A stretch of 64,000 nucleotides of DNA from Escherichia coli DSM 30083 = JCM 1649 = ATCC 11775 (GCF_003697165.2 NZ_CP033092.2:4278001-4342000), one strand, 5' to 3'; positions 1-10,437 are shown, numbered from the stretch's first letter. Notes: generated by a model not told the origin, from the sequence alone. Program-made: numbers and translations.

Positions 1-409
1 GCGGCGGAGGAGGCGGTGGCGGCACATCGGCGTTAATCGTAAAGACGACAGTGTAATTGCTGCCATTCTGCCGCTTCACCGCTTCGGTTTTACCATTTTC
101 GGTAAGATCGACCACCAGCCGTAGCGTTTGTGCATCTTTAGGCGTTCCAGAGCGAATCGCCTTCACCAGATTATTGCCGCTGAACAACAACGGCAGTCCC
201 TGAATCACGCCCGTTTGTTTGATATCGAGCGCCACGGTGCGTTTGCTTTGATGGCTAAACGCATAATCAGGATCGCCAATAAAACTCAACGTTATCCGCG
301 CCTGTTGGTTGCCGTTAGAAACCTGAATATCAGAGAGCGTCGCGGCACCCACCTGCGCGCACAGCAGCAGCAACGTCGCTACCAACCAATTTCTGATGCG
401 ATACATCAT
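1..409 (-). CDS. amiB: N-acetylmuramoyl-L-alanine amidase AmiB, N-terminal part
   Basis: Periplasmic amidase that cuts septal peptidoglycan during cell separation and is activated by EnvC. Only the first ~136 codons lie in the window; the gene runs off base 1. The reading begins with MMYRIRNWLVATLLLL, a typical Sec signal peptide, followed by the AMIN domain that targets the protein to the septum. The window ends inside a run of prolines, the linker before the zinc amidase domain, so no catalytic residues are visible. It lies 18 bp downstream of tsaE on the same strand, as in other enterobacteria, in the nnr-tsaE-amiB-mutL operon. The start chosen is the first of two adjacent ATGs. Identity rests on recalled match to K-12 AmiB. 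Confidence 0.95.
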   Translation of the reverse strand, partial: MMYRIRNWLVATLLLLCAQVGAATLSDIQVSNGNQQARITLSFIGDPDYAFSHQSKRTVALDIKQTGVIQGLPLLFSGNNLVKAIRSGTPKDAQTLRLVVDLTENGKTEAVKRQNGSNYTVVFTINADVPPPPPPP

Positions 410-427
410 CCCGCCACCTTTCAAAGG

Positions 428-889
428 TTAACCGGCTAAACGCGCCAGCAACAATTCACCCGCAGAGGAAACCGCACTCACGCGCGCCTCACGGCCTTGT
501 GCCTGATAATCAATGTGTATTTCGACATCCGGGTCAGGAAGAACACCTGTACCTTGTTGTGGCCACTCCACCAGGCAGATGGCATCGTTGGCAAAATAAT
601 CGCGGATCCCCATAAACTCCAGCTCCTCGGGATCGGCAAGGCGGTACAAATCAAAGTGATAAACCATTAAATTGTCGAGCATATAGGGTTCGACCAGCGT
701 ATAAGTGGGGCTTTTGACATTACCCTGATGACCCAGAGCCTGTAAAAAGCCCCGGCTAAAGGTGGTTTTACCTGCACCTAAATCGCCATACAGATAGATT
801 ACGGTTGCGCCATCGCAGGCTTTCGCTACCCGCTCGCCCAGGTCTAATGTTGCCTGCTCATCAGGGAGCGGAATTACTCGATTCATCAT
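428..889 (-). CDS. tsaE: tRNA threonylcarbamoyladenosine biosynthesis ATPase TsaE
   Basis: Cytoplasmic P-loop ATPase that works with TsaB and TsaD to make the t6A base at position 37 of ANN-decoding tRNAs. The 153-residue length is the family norm. Walker A GDLGAGKT is at residues 35-42, and the small single-domain fold fits the whole protein. The start lies inside the end of nnr (29-bp overlap), which implies translational coupling; amiB follows 18 bp later. Older name yjeE. Nothing unusual in the sequence. Confidence 0.96.
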   Translation of the reverse strand: MMNRVIPLPDEQATLDLGERVAKACDGATVIYLYGDLGAGKTTFSRGFLQALGHQGNVKSPTYTLVEPYMLDNLMVYHFDLYRLADPEELEFMGIRDYFANDAICLVEWPQQGTGVLPDPDVEIHIDYQAQGREARVSAVSSAGELLLARLAG

Positions 890-2408
890 GGTTTTTATCA
901 GTCACTTCCGGGTTAACAATACGCTGTAGCGTGGAAAAGAGATCGGTTGCCAGCATCCCGCGCGTTCCAAAACGCGCCGCCAGTACGTCAGCTGCCGCAC
1001 CGTGCGCGACACAGCCCGCACAGGCTGCATCATAAGGGCTCATTTTTTGCCCAAGCAATGCGCCAATAATACCAGAGAGCACATCGCCCATGCCGCCGCT
1101 CGCCATGCCTGCATTTCCGGCATCAATAATGCCTAAAGCGTCAGGATGGGCGGCGACCACGGTTCCGGCACCTTTCAGCACCGCTACGCCGCCATAACGT
1201 TGTACCAGACGTTGGGTGCAATGTAAGCGGTCACTTTCAATTTCAGCGACGGAACAGCCTAACAACCGTGCGGCCTCGCCAGGATGCGGCGTGATCACGC
1301 GATTGTGACGCTTATCGGGATTGATTGCCAGCAGGTTCAATGCATCGGCATCCCACAACATCGGTTTGCGAAAATTCTCAACTTTTTGCAGGGCTTTTTT
1401 CCCCCACTCTTGCTGGCCCAGACCGGGACCAATCACCACCACATCGGCCCATTCCAGGCTTTCGGTAAGAGAGTCCATAGTCAGTTCATGCACCATCAAT
1501 TCCGGTCGTGCAGTCAGCAGCGGCGCAATGTTCTCACTGCGGGTCAGTACTCGGACTAAACCAGCACCAGCACGCAGCGCCGCTTCCCCCGTCATACGAA
1601 TAGCCCCCGCCGTGCCGTGATCGCCACCAATAATCACCAGCCGCCCGTGATCGCCTTTATGCGAAGTCGGGCGACGCGGTATCAGCCACTGAGAAAGTTG
1701 TTCTGCCGAAAACCGCTGAATTTTCGTCTCCTGACCTGCCAGCCAGCTATCCAGCCCCAGTGAGTCAAAATGCAGTTGTCCGGTAACATCCCGCGCTTTT
1801 CCAGTGAGCAAGCCTGGTTTCAGCGCAATAAAAGTGATGGTGTGATCGGCGTTGATTACCGCGCCTGGCGTAGCGCCGGTTTCAGCCAGAAGGCCGGAAG
1901 GGATATCAACCGCCACAATCGGCGCAGGGTGAGTATTAGCGTGGTCGATTAACTGGCTAATGGATTCGCGGGGCGCTTGCTGCAAGCCGGTGCCGAGCAG
2001 CGCATCAACAATCAGATCTACCGATTCGGGCCAGACAATATTCGAAGCATGGATCTCGCCTCCCGCGTTTAACCATGCTTCGCGTGCCAGCGCGGCCTCT
2101 TCCGGCAACGGTTTGTCACTTTCCTGGGCCAGCAGCGTGACATCAATACCGATCGCTTTGGCCAGCCGCGCGACCACGTAGCCATCGCCGCCGTTATTAC
2201 CATGACCGCACAGCACCAGCCAGTGGCGGGCGTCAGGATAAGCCGAACGACACACCTGGAATGCGGCTTCGCCAGCGCGAAGCATCAGCTCATAGAGTGT
2301 GAGCCCCAGCGCATCTGCCGCCTCGCGTTCTCCGCGGCGGATATCGTCGGCGTACCAGACGGTGTGTGGTATACTTACGGGGTTTTTCTTCATTGTATGG
2401 TCCGTCAT
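861..2408 (-). CDS. nnr: Bifunctional NAD(P)HX epimerase / ADP-dependent dehydratase
   Basis: Repairs damaged NADH and NADPH hydrates: the N-terminal YjeF_N domain (about residues 1-215) epimerises NAD(P)HX and the C-terminal YjeF_C domain dehydrates the S form using ADP. 515 residues from the start MTDHTMKK. The C-terminal nucleotide motif GNAGMASGGMGDVLSG is present. I chose base 2408 rather than the longer open frame (2429) because it gives the usual length. This ATG overlaps, on the opposite strand, the ATG of queG, so the two genes diverge with no spacer. Overlaps tsaE at its 3' end. Confidence 0.95.
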   Translation of the reverse strand: MTDHTMKKNPVSIPHTVWYADDIRRGEREAADALGLTLYELMLRAGEAAFQVCRSAYPDARHWLVLCGHGNNGGDGYVVARLAKAIGIDVTLLAQESDKPLPEEAALAREAWLNAGGEIHASNIVWPESVDLIVDALLGTGLQQAPRESISQLIDHANTHPAPIVAVDIPSGLLAETGATPGAVINADHTITFIALKPGLLTGKARDVTGQLHFDSLGLDSWLAGQETKIQRFSAEQLSQWLIPRRPTSHKGDHGRLVIIGGDHGTAGAIRMTGEAALRAGAGLVRVLTRSENIAPLLTARPELMVHELTMDSLTESLEWADVVVIGPGLGQQEWGKKALQKVENFRKPMLWDADALNLLAINPDKRHNRVITPHPGEAARLLGCSVAEIESDRLHCTQRLVQRYGGVAVLKGAGTVVAAHPDALGIIDAGNAGMASGGMGDVLSGIIGALLGQKMSPYDAACAGCVAHGAAADVLAARFGTRGMLATDLFSTLQRIVNPEVTDKNHDESSNSAP

Positions 2409-3546
2409 GTCAGAGCCCCTCGATCTCAATCAATTAGCGCAAAATATTAAACAGTGGGGGCTGGAACTGGGCTTTCAGCAGGTAGGTATTACCGATACCG
2501 ATCTCAGCGCGTCCGAGCCCAAACTGCAAGCATGGCTGGACAAACAATACCACGGCGAAATGGACTGGATGGCGCGTCACGGTATGCTGCGTGCTCGTCC
2601 TCACGAATTATTGCCCGGTACGCTGCGCGTGATCAGCGTTCGGATGAATTACCTTCCTGCTAACGCCGCATTTGCCAGCACGCTGAAAAATCCCAAACTC
2701 GGCTATGTTAGCCGTTATGCGCTGGGCCGTGACTATCACAAGCTTCTGCGCAACCGACTCAAAAAGCTGGGCGAGATGATTCAGCAACATTGTGTTTCGC
2801 TGAATTTTAGACCGTTTGTCGATTCTGCGCCTATTCTCGAGCGCCCGTTAGCTGAAAAAGCAGGTCTTGGCTGGACAGGTAAGCACTCACTTATCCTCAA
2901 TCGCGAGGCCGGTTCGTTCTTCTTTTTAGGCGAATTGCTGGTCGATATTCCGCTGCCCGTGGATCAACCAGTCGAGGAAGGATGCGGTAAATGCGTGGCC
3001 TGTATGACGATTTGCCCGACCGGTGCCATCGTCGAGCCATATACCGTCGATGCTCGCCGCTGTATCTCTTATCTCACCATCGAACTGGAGGGGGCGATCC
3101 CGGAAGAGTTGCGACCGTTAATGGGAAATCGTATTTATGGTTGCGATGACTGCCAGCTTATCTGCCCGTGGAATCGCTATTCGCAACTCACTACAGAAGA
3201 CGATTTCAGCCCGCGTAAGCCGCTACACGCTCCGGAACTCATTGAGTTATTCGCCTGGAGCGAAGAGCAGTTTTTAAAAGTCACGGAAGGTTCGGCGATT
3301 CGCCGTATAGGTCACCTGCGTTGGCTGCGTAATATCGCCGTAGCATTAGGCAATGCCCCCTGGGATGAAACGATTTTGACAGCGCTGGAAAGTCGTAAAG
3401 GTGAGCACCCACTTCTCGATGAGCACATAGCGTGGGCGATTGCGCAGCAAATCGAGAGGCGAAATGCGTGCATAGTCGAAGTGCAATTACCGAAAAAACA
3501 GCGTCTGGTTCGGGTGATTGAAAAAGGGTTACCGCGTGACGCCTGA
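2407..3546 (+). CDS. queG: Epoxyqueuosine reductase QueG
   Basis: Cobalamin-dependent iron-sulfur enzyme that reduces epoxyqueuosine to queuosine at the wobble base of Tyr, His, Asp and Asn tRNAs. 379 residues from MSEPLDLN. Two 4Fe-4S clusters are visible as CGKCVACMTICP and CDDCQLICP; the N-terminal half is the corrinoid-binding domain and the C-terminus a HEAT-like repeat. The open frame extends upstream to 2299, but that stretch is antisense to nnr, and ATG 2407 gives the family length. The ATG shares bases with the nnr start on the other strand, so its promoter must lie within nnr. Confidence 0.95.
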   Translation: MSEPLDLNQLAQNIKQWGLELGFQQVGITDTDLSASEPKLQAWLDKQYHGEMDWMARHGMLRARPHELLPGTLRVISVRMNYLPANAAFASTLKNPKLGYVSRYALGRDYHKLLRNRLKKLGEMIQQHCVSLNFRPFVDSAPILERPLAEKAGLGWTGKHSLILNREAGSFFFLGELLVDIPLPVDQPVEEGCGKCVACMTICPTGAIVEPYTVDARRCISYLTIELEGAIPEELRPLMGNRIYGCDDCQLICPWNRYSQLTTEDDFSPRKPLHAPELIELFAWSEEQFLKVTEGSAIRRIGHLRWLRNIAVALGNAPWDETILTALESRKGEHPLLDEHIAWAIAQQIERRNACIVEVQLPKKQRLVRVIEKGLPRDA

Positions 3547-3800
3547 TTCATCCACAGCCTGTGAATAAAAATAAAAACGCATTGCAATTCAAGATGAATA
3601 AAATCGTCAAGTGATCGACTCGACAAAACGGAATCTTAATTTTTAACTTATCTATCAATAGGTTAAAAAAATACTATTCACCGTGCGAAGTTTCTTTGAA
3701 ATTAAGATTACAGCCTGAGACTGTGGATAACTCTGTTTACAAGAGTTTGTCAGAGACAACAAAAACCAGCAATAACGCATCGCGTCGCTGTGGATATTTT
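3545..3800. promoter_or_regulatory. datA: datA-type DnaA-titration locus (DnaA boxes plus IHF site)
   Basis: The 270-bp gap between queG and the glycine tRNAs has no gene but carries a cluster of DnaA boxes. There is a perfect 9-mer TTATCCACA on the minus strand at 3722-3730. One-mismatch copies are at 3548-3556 (plus), 3560-3568 (minus) and 3789-3797 (minus). Between the first pair and the perfect box sits TATCAATAGGTTA at 3653-3665, a full match to the IHF consensus. In E. coli datA is known to lie beside glyVXY at about 94.7 min, to bind many DnaA molecules and, with IHF, to stimulate DnaA-ATP hydrolysis. Position, box layout and IHF site all agree; the exact five-box assignment is not certain from reading alone. 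Confidence 0.85.
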
Positions 3801-3815
3801 ATTGAGAGAAGAATT

Positions 3816-3891
<76 letters not shown>

Positions 3892-3926
3892 TTGGGTGGT
3901 CTGTGCTTTACAGCACTTTCAAATTT

Positions 3927-4002
<76 letters not shown>

Positions 4003-4038
4003 TTGGGTGGTCTGTGCTTTACAGCACTTTTCAAATTT

Positions 4039-4114
<76 letters not shown>

Positions 4115-4171
4115 GTACTACTTAATTTTGCTTTCGTAATTTTCGCATTTCTGCGTCGTTACGGGAGGCGC

Positions 4172-4199
4172 ATTATACGAGAAATCTTTCCCTCTGCAA
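4172..4199 (-). promoter_or_regulatory. Promoter of glyVXY tRNA operon
   Basis: On the minus strand: -35 TTGCAG (4194-4199), 16-bp spacer, perfect -10 TATAAT (4172-4177), then a GC-rich discriminator GCGCCTCCC. The discriminator type is that of stable-RNA promoters under stringent (ppGpp/DksA) control; that regulation is inferred. Confidence 0.8.
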
Positions 4200-4324
4200 C
4201 CCCCCTAAAAAATTTTTTTTGAGTTTTTATCTCAAGTGCTGAAATTATCAGCAAGACGTTCAATTTAGCGTCAAAATCACGCCGCCGCAAGTGGATTCCG
4301 GCGCTTACGTGACCAGGAAAAATT

Positions 4325-4870
4325 TTACAGCTTGATAAAATGCTCGCGGTAGTAAGCCAACTCCGCCACCGATTCACGGATATCATCCATCGCCTGATGC
4401 GTCCCCTGCTTGGTAAAGCCGTCAAGAATTTCCGGCTTCCAGCGGCGCGCCAGCTCTTTCAGGGTGCTAACATCGAGATAGCGGTAGTGGAAGTAGGCTT
4501 CCAGCTCCGGCATGTATTTAAACAGGAAGCGACGGTCCTGACCGATGCTGTTACCACAAATCGGCGATTTTCCCGCAGGCACCCACTGTTTTAAGAATTC
4601 GAGCGTTGCCAGTTCAGCTTCACGATCGCCCATCGTGCTCGCTTTCACACGCTCTACCAGCCCGCTGGCGGTATGGGTGCGCACGTTCCAGTCATCCATC
4701 AGCGCCAGCTGTTCATCGGACTGATGTACTGCAATGGTCGGCCCTTCTGCCAGAATATTCAGGTTGGCATCGGTCACCAGCGTGGCAATCTCAATAATGC
4801 GATCGCGCTCGGGATCCAGACCGGTCATCTCAAGATCGATCCAAATCAGGTTGTTTTCATTGGCACTCAT
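4325..4870 (-). CDS. orn: Oligoribonuclease
   Basis: 3'-to-5' exoribonuclease of the DEDDh family that degrades 2-5 nt RNA pieces, including pGpG from c-di-GMP breakdown; essential in E. coli. 181 residues from MSANENN. Exo motif I IDLEMTG (Asp12, Glu14) and the C-terminal HQAMDD motif are present. The open frame extends further upstream to 5014, but that part overlaps the divergent rsgA leader; ATG 4870 gives the known length. Divergent from rsgA with about 94 bp between. Confidence 0.96.
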
Positions 4871-4964
4871 GCTATTTTCCACCCATTCACAGTGACTATA
4901 TTGATCCACAATTGCGTGTATCATAGATGTTTTGCCCATCAGGGGCGACCAGGAGTCTGTACGA

Positions 4965-6017
4965 TTGAGTAAAAATAAACTCTCCAAAGGCCAGCAGCGC
5001 CGCGTGAACGCCAATCACCAGCGTCGTCTTAAAACGTCTAAGGAGAAGCCCGACTACGACGACAATCTGTTTGGCGAGCCTGATGAAGGTATCGTCATCA
5101 GCCGCTTTGGTATGCACGCTGATGTGGAATCCGCCGATGGCGACGTTCACCGCTGCAATATTCGCCGTACCATCCGTTCGTTGGTGACCGGCGACCGCGT
5201 AGTCTGGCGTCCGGGTAAACCAGCGGCGGAAGGCGTAAATGTCAAAGGGATCGTGGAAGCGGTGCATGAGCGCACCTCAGTGTTGACGCGCCCGGATTTT
5301 TACGACGGTGTGAAACCTATTGCTGCCAACATCGACCAGATTGTCATTGTCTCCGCCATTTTGCCGGAGCTGTCGCTCAATATTATCGACCGTTACCTGG
5401 TGGCCTGCGAAACCTTGCAGATTGAGCCGATTATTGTGCTCAACAAGATAGACCTGCTGGACGACGAAGGCATGGAGTTCGTCAACGAGCAGATGGATAT
5501 CTACCGCAATATCGGTTATCGCGTATTGATGGTTTCCAGTCATACTCAGGATGGGCTGAAACCGCTGGAAGAGGCGTTGACCGGGCGCATCAGCATTTTT
5601 GCCGGGCAGTCTGGCGTTGGCAAATCCAGCCTGCTGAACGCGTTGCTGGGGCTGCAAAAAGAGATCCTGACCAACGATGTCTCTGACAACTCGGGGCTTG
5701 GTCAGCACACCACGACCGCCGCACGACTGTATCACTTCCCGCACGGCGGTGATGTGATTGATTCCCCAGGTGTGCGTGAGTTTGGTCTCTGGCACCTGGA
5801 GCCGGAACAAATCACTCAGGGCTTTGTCGAATTCCATGACTATTTAGGTCTGTGTAAATATCGCGATTGCAAACACGATACCGATCCGGGCTGCGCTATC
5901 CGGGAAGCGGTTGAGGAAGGAAAAATCGCGGAAACCCGTTTCGAAAACTATCACCGTATTCTGGAAAGCATGGCGCAGGTAAAAACGCGTAAAAACTTTT
6001 CTGATACGGATGACTGA
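4965..6017 (+). CDS. rsgA: Ribosome small subunit-dependent GTPase RsgA
   Basis: Circularly permuted GTPase that helps mature the 30S subunit. 350 residues starting at TTG 4965, which has AGGAG nine bases upstream; the longer ATG frame from 4932 lacks such a site. OB-fold first, then GTPase motifs in permuted order (NKID, then GQSGVGKSS, then DSPG), then a C-terminal zinc-finger with [14 protein letters not shown]. Upstream of and co-oriented with psd, as in other E. coli. Confidence 0.96.
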
Positions 6018-6059
6018 CAATTAAGCTAACCGTCGTTAGAATCGTCCCCTTTTTTTCAG

Positions 6060-6081
6060 GATCCGGCATGTAGGCCGGATC
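6060..6081. repeat. Short inverted repeat (REP-like) between rsgA and psd
   Basis: GATCCGGC and GCCGGATC form a perfect 8-bp stem with a 6-base loop, containing the GCCGGAT core common in E. coli REP sequences. No following T-run, so not a clear terminator. Confidence 0.55.
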
Positions 6082-6113
6082 AGGAACGACAAAACAATGG
6101 CCTGGAGGCTACC

Positions 6114-7082
6114 TTGTTAAATTCATTTAAACTTTCGCTACAGTACATTCTGCCGAAACTATGGCTTACTCGCCTGGCGGGTTGGGGCGCAAGCAAGCGG
6201 GCAGGATGGCTGACAAAACTGGTTATCGATCTGTTCGTTAAATACTACAAGGTCGACATGAAAGAGGCGCAAAAGCCGGACACCGCCAGCTACCGCACCT
6301 TTAACGAATTCTTTGTCCGTCCGCTGCGTGACGAAGTACGCCCAATCGATACCGATCCGAATGTACTGGTTATGCCTGCCGATGGCGTTATCAGCCAGTT
6401 GGGTAAAATCGAAGAAGATAAAATCCTGCAAGCCAAAGGCCACAACTACAGCCTCGAAGCCCTGCTGGCAGGCAACTATCTGATGGCGGATCTCTTCCGT
6501 AACGGTACGTTTGTGACCACTTACCTCTCCCCACGTGACTACCACCGCGTACACATGCCGTGCAACGGTATTCTGCGTGAAATGATCTACGTGCCGGGCG
6601 ATCTCTTCTCCGTTAACCATCTCACTGCTCAGAACGTGCCGAATCTGTTTGCCCGTAACGAACGCGTGATCTGCCTGTTCGATACCGAATTTGGCCCGAT
6701 GGCGCAGATTCTGGTCGGTGCGACGATTGTAGGCAGCATTGAGACGGTCTGGGCGGGCACCATTACGCCGCCGCGCGAAGGCATCATCAAGCGCTGGACC
6801 TGGCCTGCCGGGGAAAACGACGATTCTGTGGCATTGCTGAAAGGCCAGGAAATGGGTCGCTTTAAACTTGGCTCTACCGTTATCAACCTGTTTGCACCAG
6901 GTAAAGTGAACCTGGTTGAGCAACTGGAAAGCCTGTCTGTCACGAAAATTGGCCAGCCGCTGGCAGTATCTACCGAAACCTTTGTTACGCCAGACGCTGA
7001 ACCAGCCCCGCTTCCTGCTGAAGAGATCGAAGCAGAACACGACGCCAGCCCATTGGTTGACGACAAAAAAGACCAGGTCTAA
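6114..7082 (+). CDS. psd: Phosphatidylserine decarboxylase proenzyme
   Basis: Inner-membrane enzyme that makes phosphatidylethanolamine from phosphatidylserine. 322 residues from TTG 6114 with GGAGG upstream. The LGST motif ([11 protein letters not shown], about residue 254) is the self-cleavage site that yields the beta chain and the pyruvoyl cofactor on the alpha chain. The acidic C-terminal tail is normal for E. coli. In K-12 the psd-mscM pair is under SigmaE and CpxR control; those sites were not checked here. Confidence 0.96.
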
Positions 7083-7103
7083 TCCATCAAAGGAAACGCT
7101 GAC

Positions 7104-10100
7104 GTGCGCCTGATTATCACTTTTCTGATGGCCTGGTGCCTCAGTTGGGGGGCGTACGCCGCGACGGCCCCCGATAGCAAACAAATCACCCAGGAACTGG
7201 AGCAGGCAAAAGCGGCGAAACCTGCGCAGCCGGAAGTCGTAGAGGCGCTCCAGTCTGCCTTAAATGCGCTTGAGGAACGAAAAGGTTCCCTTGAGCGCAT
7301 CAAGCAATATCAAGAAGTCATTGATAATTATCCGAAACTTTCCGCCACTCTGCGCGCGCAGTTAAACAACATGCGTGACGAGCCACGCAGCGTGTCGCCG
7401 GGAATGTCTAACGATGCGCTGAATCAGGAAATTCTCCAGATCAGCAGTCAGTTGCTGGATAAAAGCCGTCAGGCCCAGCAAGAGCAGGAGCGCGCCCGCG
7501 AGATTGCCGATTCGCTGAATCAACTGCCGCAACAGCAAACCGATGCCCGCCGTCAGTTGAATGAAATCGAGCGCCGCCTGGGGACGCTTACCGGCAATAC
7601 CCCGCTCAATCAGGCACAAAATTTCGCGTTGCAGTCTGACTCCGCACGTCTGAAAGCGCTCGTTGATGAACTGGAGCTGGCGCAGCTATCTGCCAATAAC
7701 CGCCAGGAATTAGCGCGCTTGCGCTCTGAGCTGGCGGAAAAAGAGAGCCAGCAGCTGGATGCATATTTGCAAGCACTACGCAACCAGTTGAATAGTCAAC
7801 GCCAACAGGAAGCGGAACGGGCTCTGGAAAGTACCGAGCAACTGGCGGAAAGTAGCGCCGATTTGCCAAAAGATATCGTCGCCCAGTTTAAAATTAACCG
7901 CGAACTATCGGCGGCACTGAATCAACAGGCGCAGCGGATGGATCTCGTTGCCTCGCAACAGCGTCAGGCTGCCAGCCAGACGTTACAGGTCCGGCAGGCG
8001 TTGAATACGCTGCGTGAACAGTCGCAATGGCTGGGATCATCTAACCTGCTCGGCGAAGCGTTGCGGGCGCAGGTGGCACGGCTACCGGAAATGCCAAAAC
8101 CACAACAGCTTGATACCGAAATGGCGCAGTTACGTGTGCAACGGTTACGTTATGAGGATCTGCTTAATAAACAGCCGCTGCTACGGCAAATCCATCAGGC
8201 CGACGGTCAGCCGCTGACCGCCGAGCAAAACCGTATTCTGGAAGCACAGCTACGCACTCAGCGTGAGTTGCTAAACTCATTGTTGCAGGGTGGCGACACG
8301 CTACTGCTGGAGCTGACCAAGCTGAAAGTCTCCAACGGGCAACTGGAGGATGCGCTGAAAGAGGTGAACGAAGCAACGCACCGCTATCTGTTCTGGACCT
8401 CTGACGTGCGCCCGATGACCATCGCCTGGCCGCTGGAAATCGCCCAGGATCTGCGTCGTCTCATTTCGCTGGACACCTTCAGTCAGTTGGGCAAAGCCAG
8501 TGTGATGATGCTGACCAGTAAGGAGACGATTTTGCCGCTGTTTGGCGCGTTGATTCTGGTCGGTTGCAGTATTTACTCGCGCCGCTATTTCACCCGTTTT
8601 CTTGAACGTTCGGCGGCGAAAGTCGGCAAAGTGACTCAGGATCACTTCTGGCTGACGTTACGCACTCTTTTCTGGTCGATTCTCGTCGCGTCACCGCTGC
8701 CTGTGCTGTGGATGACGCTGGGTTACGGCTTGCGCGAGGCGTGGCCTTATCCGCTGGCGGTCGCGATTGGTGATGGCGTAACAGCCACCGTGCCGCTGCT
8801 GTGGGTAGTGATGATTTGCGCCACCTTTGCTCGCCCGAACGGCTTGTTTATCGCTCATTTTGGCTGGCCGCGCGAACGTGTTTCCCGTGGGATGCGTTAC
8901 TACCTGATGAGCATCGGGCTTATTGTGCCGCTGATTATGGCGCTGATGATGTTCGATAACCTCGACGACCGCGAATTTTCCGGTTCGCTGGGACGGCTTT
9001 GCTTTATCCTCATTTGCGGTGCGCTGGCGGTGGTCACCCTCAGCCTGAAAAAGGCCGGGATCCCGCTGTATCTCAACAAAGAGGGCAGCGGCGACAACAT
9101 TACCAACCATATGCTGTGGAACATGATGATTGGCGCACCTCTGGTTGCCATTCTGGCGTCGGCGGTGGGTTATCTGGCAACGGCGCAGGCACTGTTAGCG
9201 AGGCTTGAAACCTCGGTTGCCATCTGGTTCCTGCTACTGGTGGTTTATCACGTTATCCGCCGCTGGATGCTGATCCAGCGCCGCAGGCTGGCGTTTGACC
9301 GGGCGAAGCATCGCCGGGCAGAGATGTTAGCGCAGCGTGCGCGTGGCGAAGAGGAAGCGCATCATCACAGTAGCCCGGAAGGAGCAATTGAAGTCGATGA
9401 AAGCGAAGTCGATCTCGATGCCATCAGTGCGCAATCCTTGCGGCTGGTGCGCTCAATTTTGATGTTGATCGCCCTGCTTTCGGTCATTGTGCTGTGGTCA
9501 GAAATCCATTCCGCTTTCGGCTTCCTCGAAAATATTTCGCTGTGGGATGTCACTTCCACGGTACAGGGCGTAGAAAGCCTGGAGCCGATTACCCTCGGTG
9601 CGGTACTGATTGCCATTCTGGTGTTTATCATCACCACGCAGCTGGTGCGCAACCTGCCCGCGCTGCTGGAACTGGCGATTCTGCAGCACCTGGATTTAAC
9701 GCCGGGTACGGGCTACGCCATCACCACCATCACCAAATATCTGCTGATGCTGATTGGCGGGCTGGTCGGCTTCTCAATGATTGGTATTGAGTGGTCGAAA
9801 TTGCAGTGGCTGGTTGCCGCGCTCGGTGTTGGTCTCGGTTTTGGTTTGCAGGAAATTTTCGCCAACTTTATCTCTGGCCTGATCATCCTGTTCGAAAAAC
9901 CGATTCGCATTGGCGATACGGTAACGATCCGCGATCTTACCGGTAGTGTGACGAAAATTAACACCCGCGCCACCACCATCAGCGACTGGGACCGCAAAGA
10001 AATTATCGTGCCGAACAAGGCGTTTATTACCGAGCAGTTTATCAACTGGTCGCTCTCTGACTCGGTCACGCGTGTGGTGTTGACAATTCCGGCCCCTGCC

Positions 10101-10427
10101 GATGCCAACAGTGAAGAAGTGACGGAAATCCTGCTCACCGCAGCGCGTCGCTGCTCACTGGTGATCGACAACCCAGCACCGGAAGTCTTCCTGGTGGATC
10201 TGCAGCAGGGGATTCAGATTTTCGAGCTGCGTATTTACGCCGCTGAGATGGGTCACCGTATGCCGCTACGCCATGAGATCCACCAACTAATTCTGGCGGG
10301 CTTCCACGCCCACGGTATCGATATGCCATTCCCGCCCTTCCAGATGCGTCTGGAAAGCCTCAACGGTAAACAAACGGGGAGAACATTAACTTCTGCGGGC
10401 AAAGGTCGTCAGGCGGGAAGTTTGTAA
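7104..10427 (+). CDS. mscM: Miniconductance mechanosensitive channel MscM
   Basis: Large MscS-family inner-membrane channel that opens under hypo-osmotic shock. 1107 residues from GTG 7104. It starts with a Sec signal peptide, followed by a long Gln/Ala/Leu-rich periplasmic coiled-coil region (to about residue 450), many membrane helices (about 470-920), and the MscS pore and beta domain with GLGFGLQEIFANFISGL near residue 910. It follows psd by 21 bp, apparently the same transcript. Former name yjeP. Confidence 0.95.
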   Translation: MRLIITFLMAWCLSWGAYAATAPDSKQITQELEQAKAAKPAQPEVVEALQSALNALEERKGSLERIKQYQEVIDNYPKLSATLRAQLNNMRDEPRSVSPGMSNDALNQEILQISSQLLDKSRQAQQEQERAREIADSLNQLPQQQTDARRQLNEIERRLGTLTGNTPLNQAQNFALQSDSARLKALVDELELAQLSANNRQELARLRSELAEKESQQLDAYLQALRNQLNSQRQQEAERALESTEQLAESSADLPKDIVAQFKINRELSAALNQQAQRMDLVASQQRQAASQTLQVRQALNTLREQSQWLGSSNLLGEALRAQVARLPEMPKPQQLDTEMAQLRVQRLRYEDLLNKQPLLRQIHQADGQPLTAEQNRILEAQLRTQRELLNSLLQGGDTLLLELTKLKVSNGQLEDALKEVNEATHRYLFWTSDVRPMTIAWPLEIAQDLRRLISLDTFSQLGKASVMMLTSKETILPLFGALILVGCSIYSRRYFTRFLERSAAKVGKVTQDHFWLTLRTLFWSILVASPLPVLWMTLGYGLREAWPYPLAVAIGDGVTATVPLLWVVMICATFARPNGLFIAHFGWPRERVSRGMRYYLMSIGLIVPLIMALMMFDNLDDREFSGSLGRLCFILICGALAVVTLSLKKAGIPLYLNKEGSGDNITNHMLWNMMIGAPLVAILASAVGYLATAQALLARLETSVAIWFLLLVVYHVIRRWMLIQRRRLAFDRAKHRRAEMLAQRARGEEEAHHHSSPEGAIEVDESEVDLDAISAQSLRLVRSILMLIALLSVIVLWSEIHSAFGFLENISLWDVTSTVQGVESLEPITLGAVLIAILVFIITTQLVRNLPALLELAILQHLDLTPGTGYAITTITKYLLMLIGGLVGFSMIGIEWSKLQWLVAALGVGLGFGLQEIFANFISGLIILFEKPIRIGDTVTIRDLTGSVTKINTRATTISDWDRKEIIVPNKAFITEQFINWSLSDSVTRVVLTIPAPADANSEEVTEILLTAARRCSLVIDNPAPEVFLVDLQQGIQIFELRIYAAEMGHRMPLRHEIHQLILAGFHAHGIDMPFPPFQMRLESLNGKQTGRTLTSAGKGRQAGSL

Positions 10428-10437
10428 GGTCTTTGTG

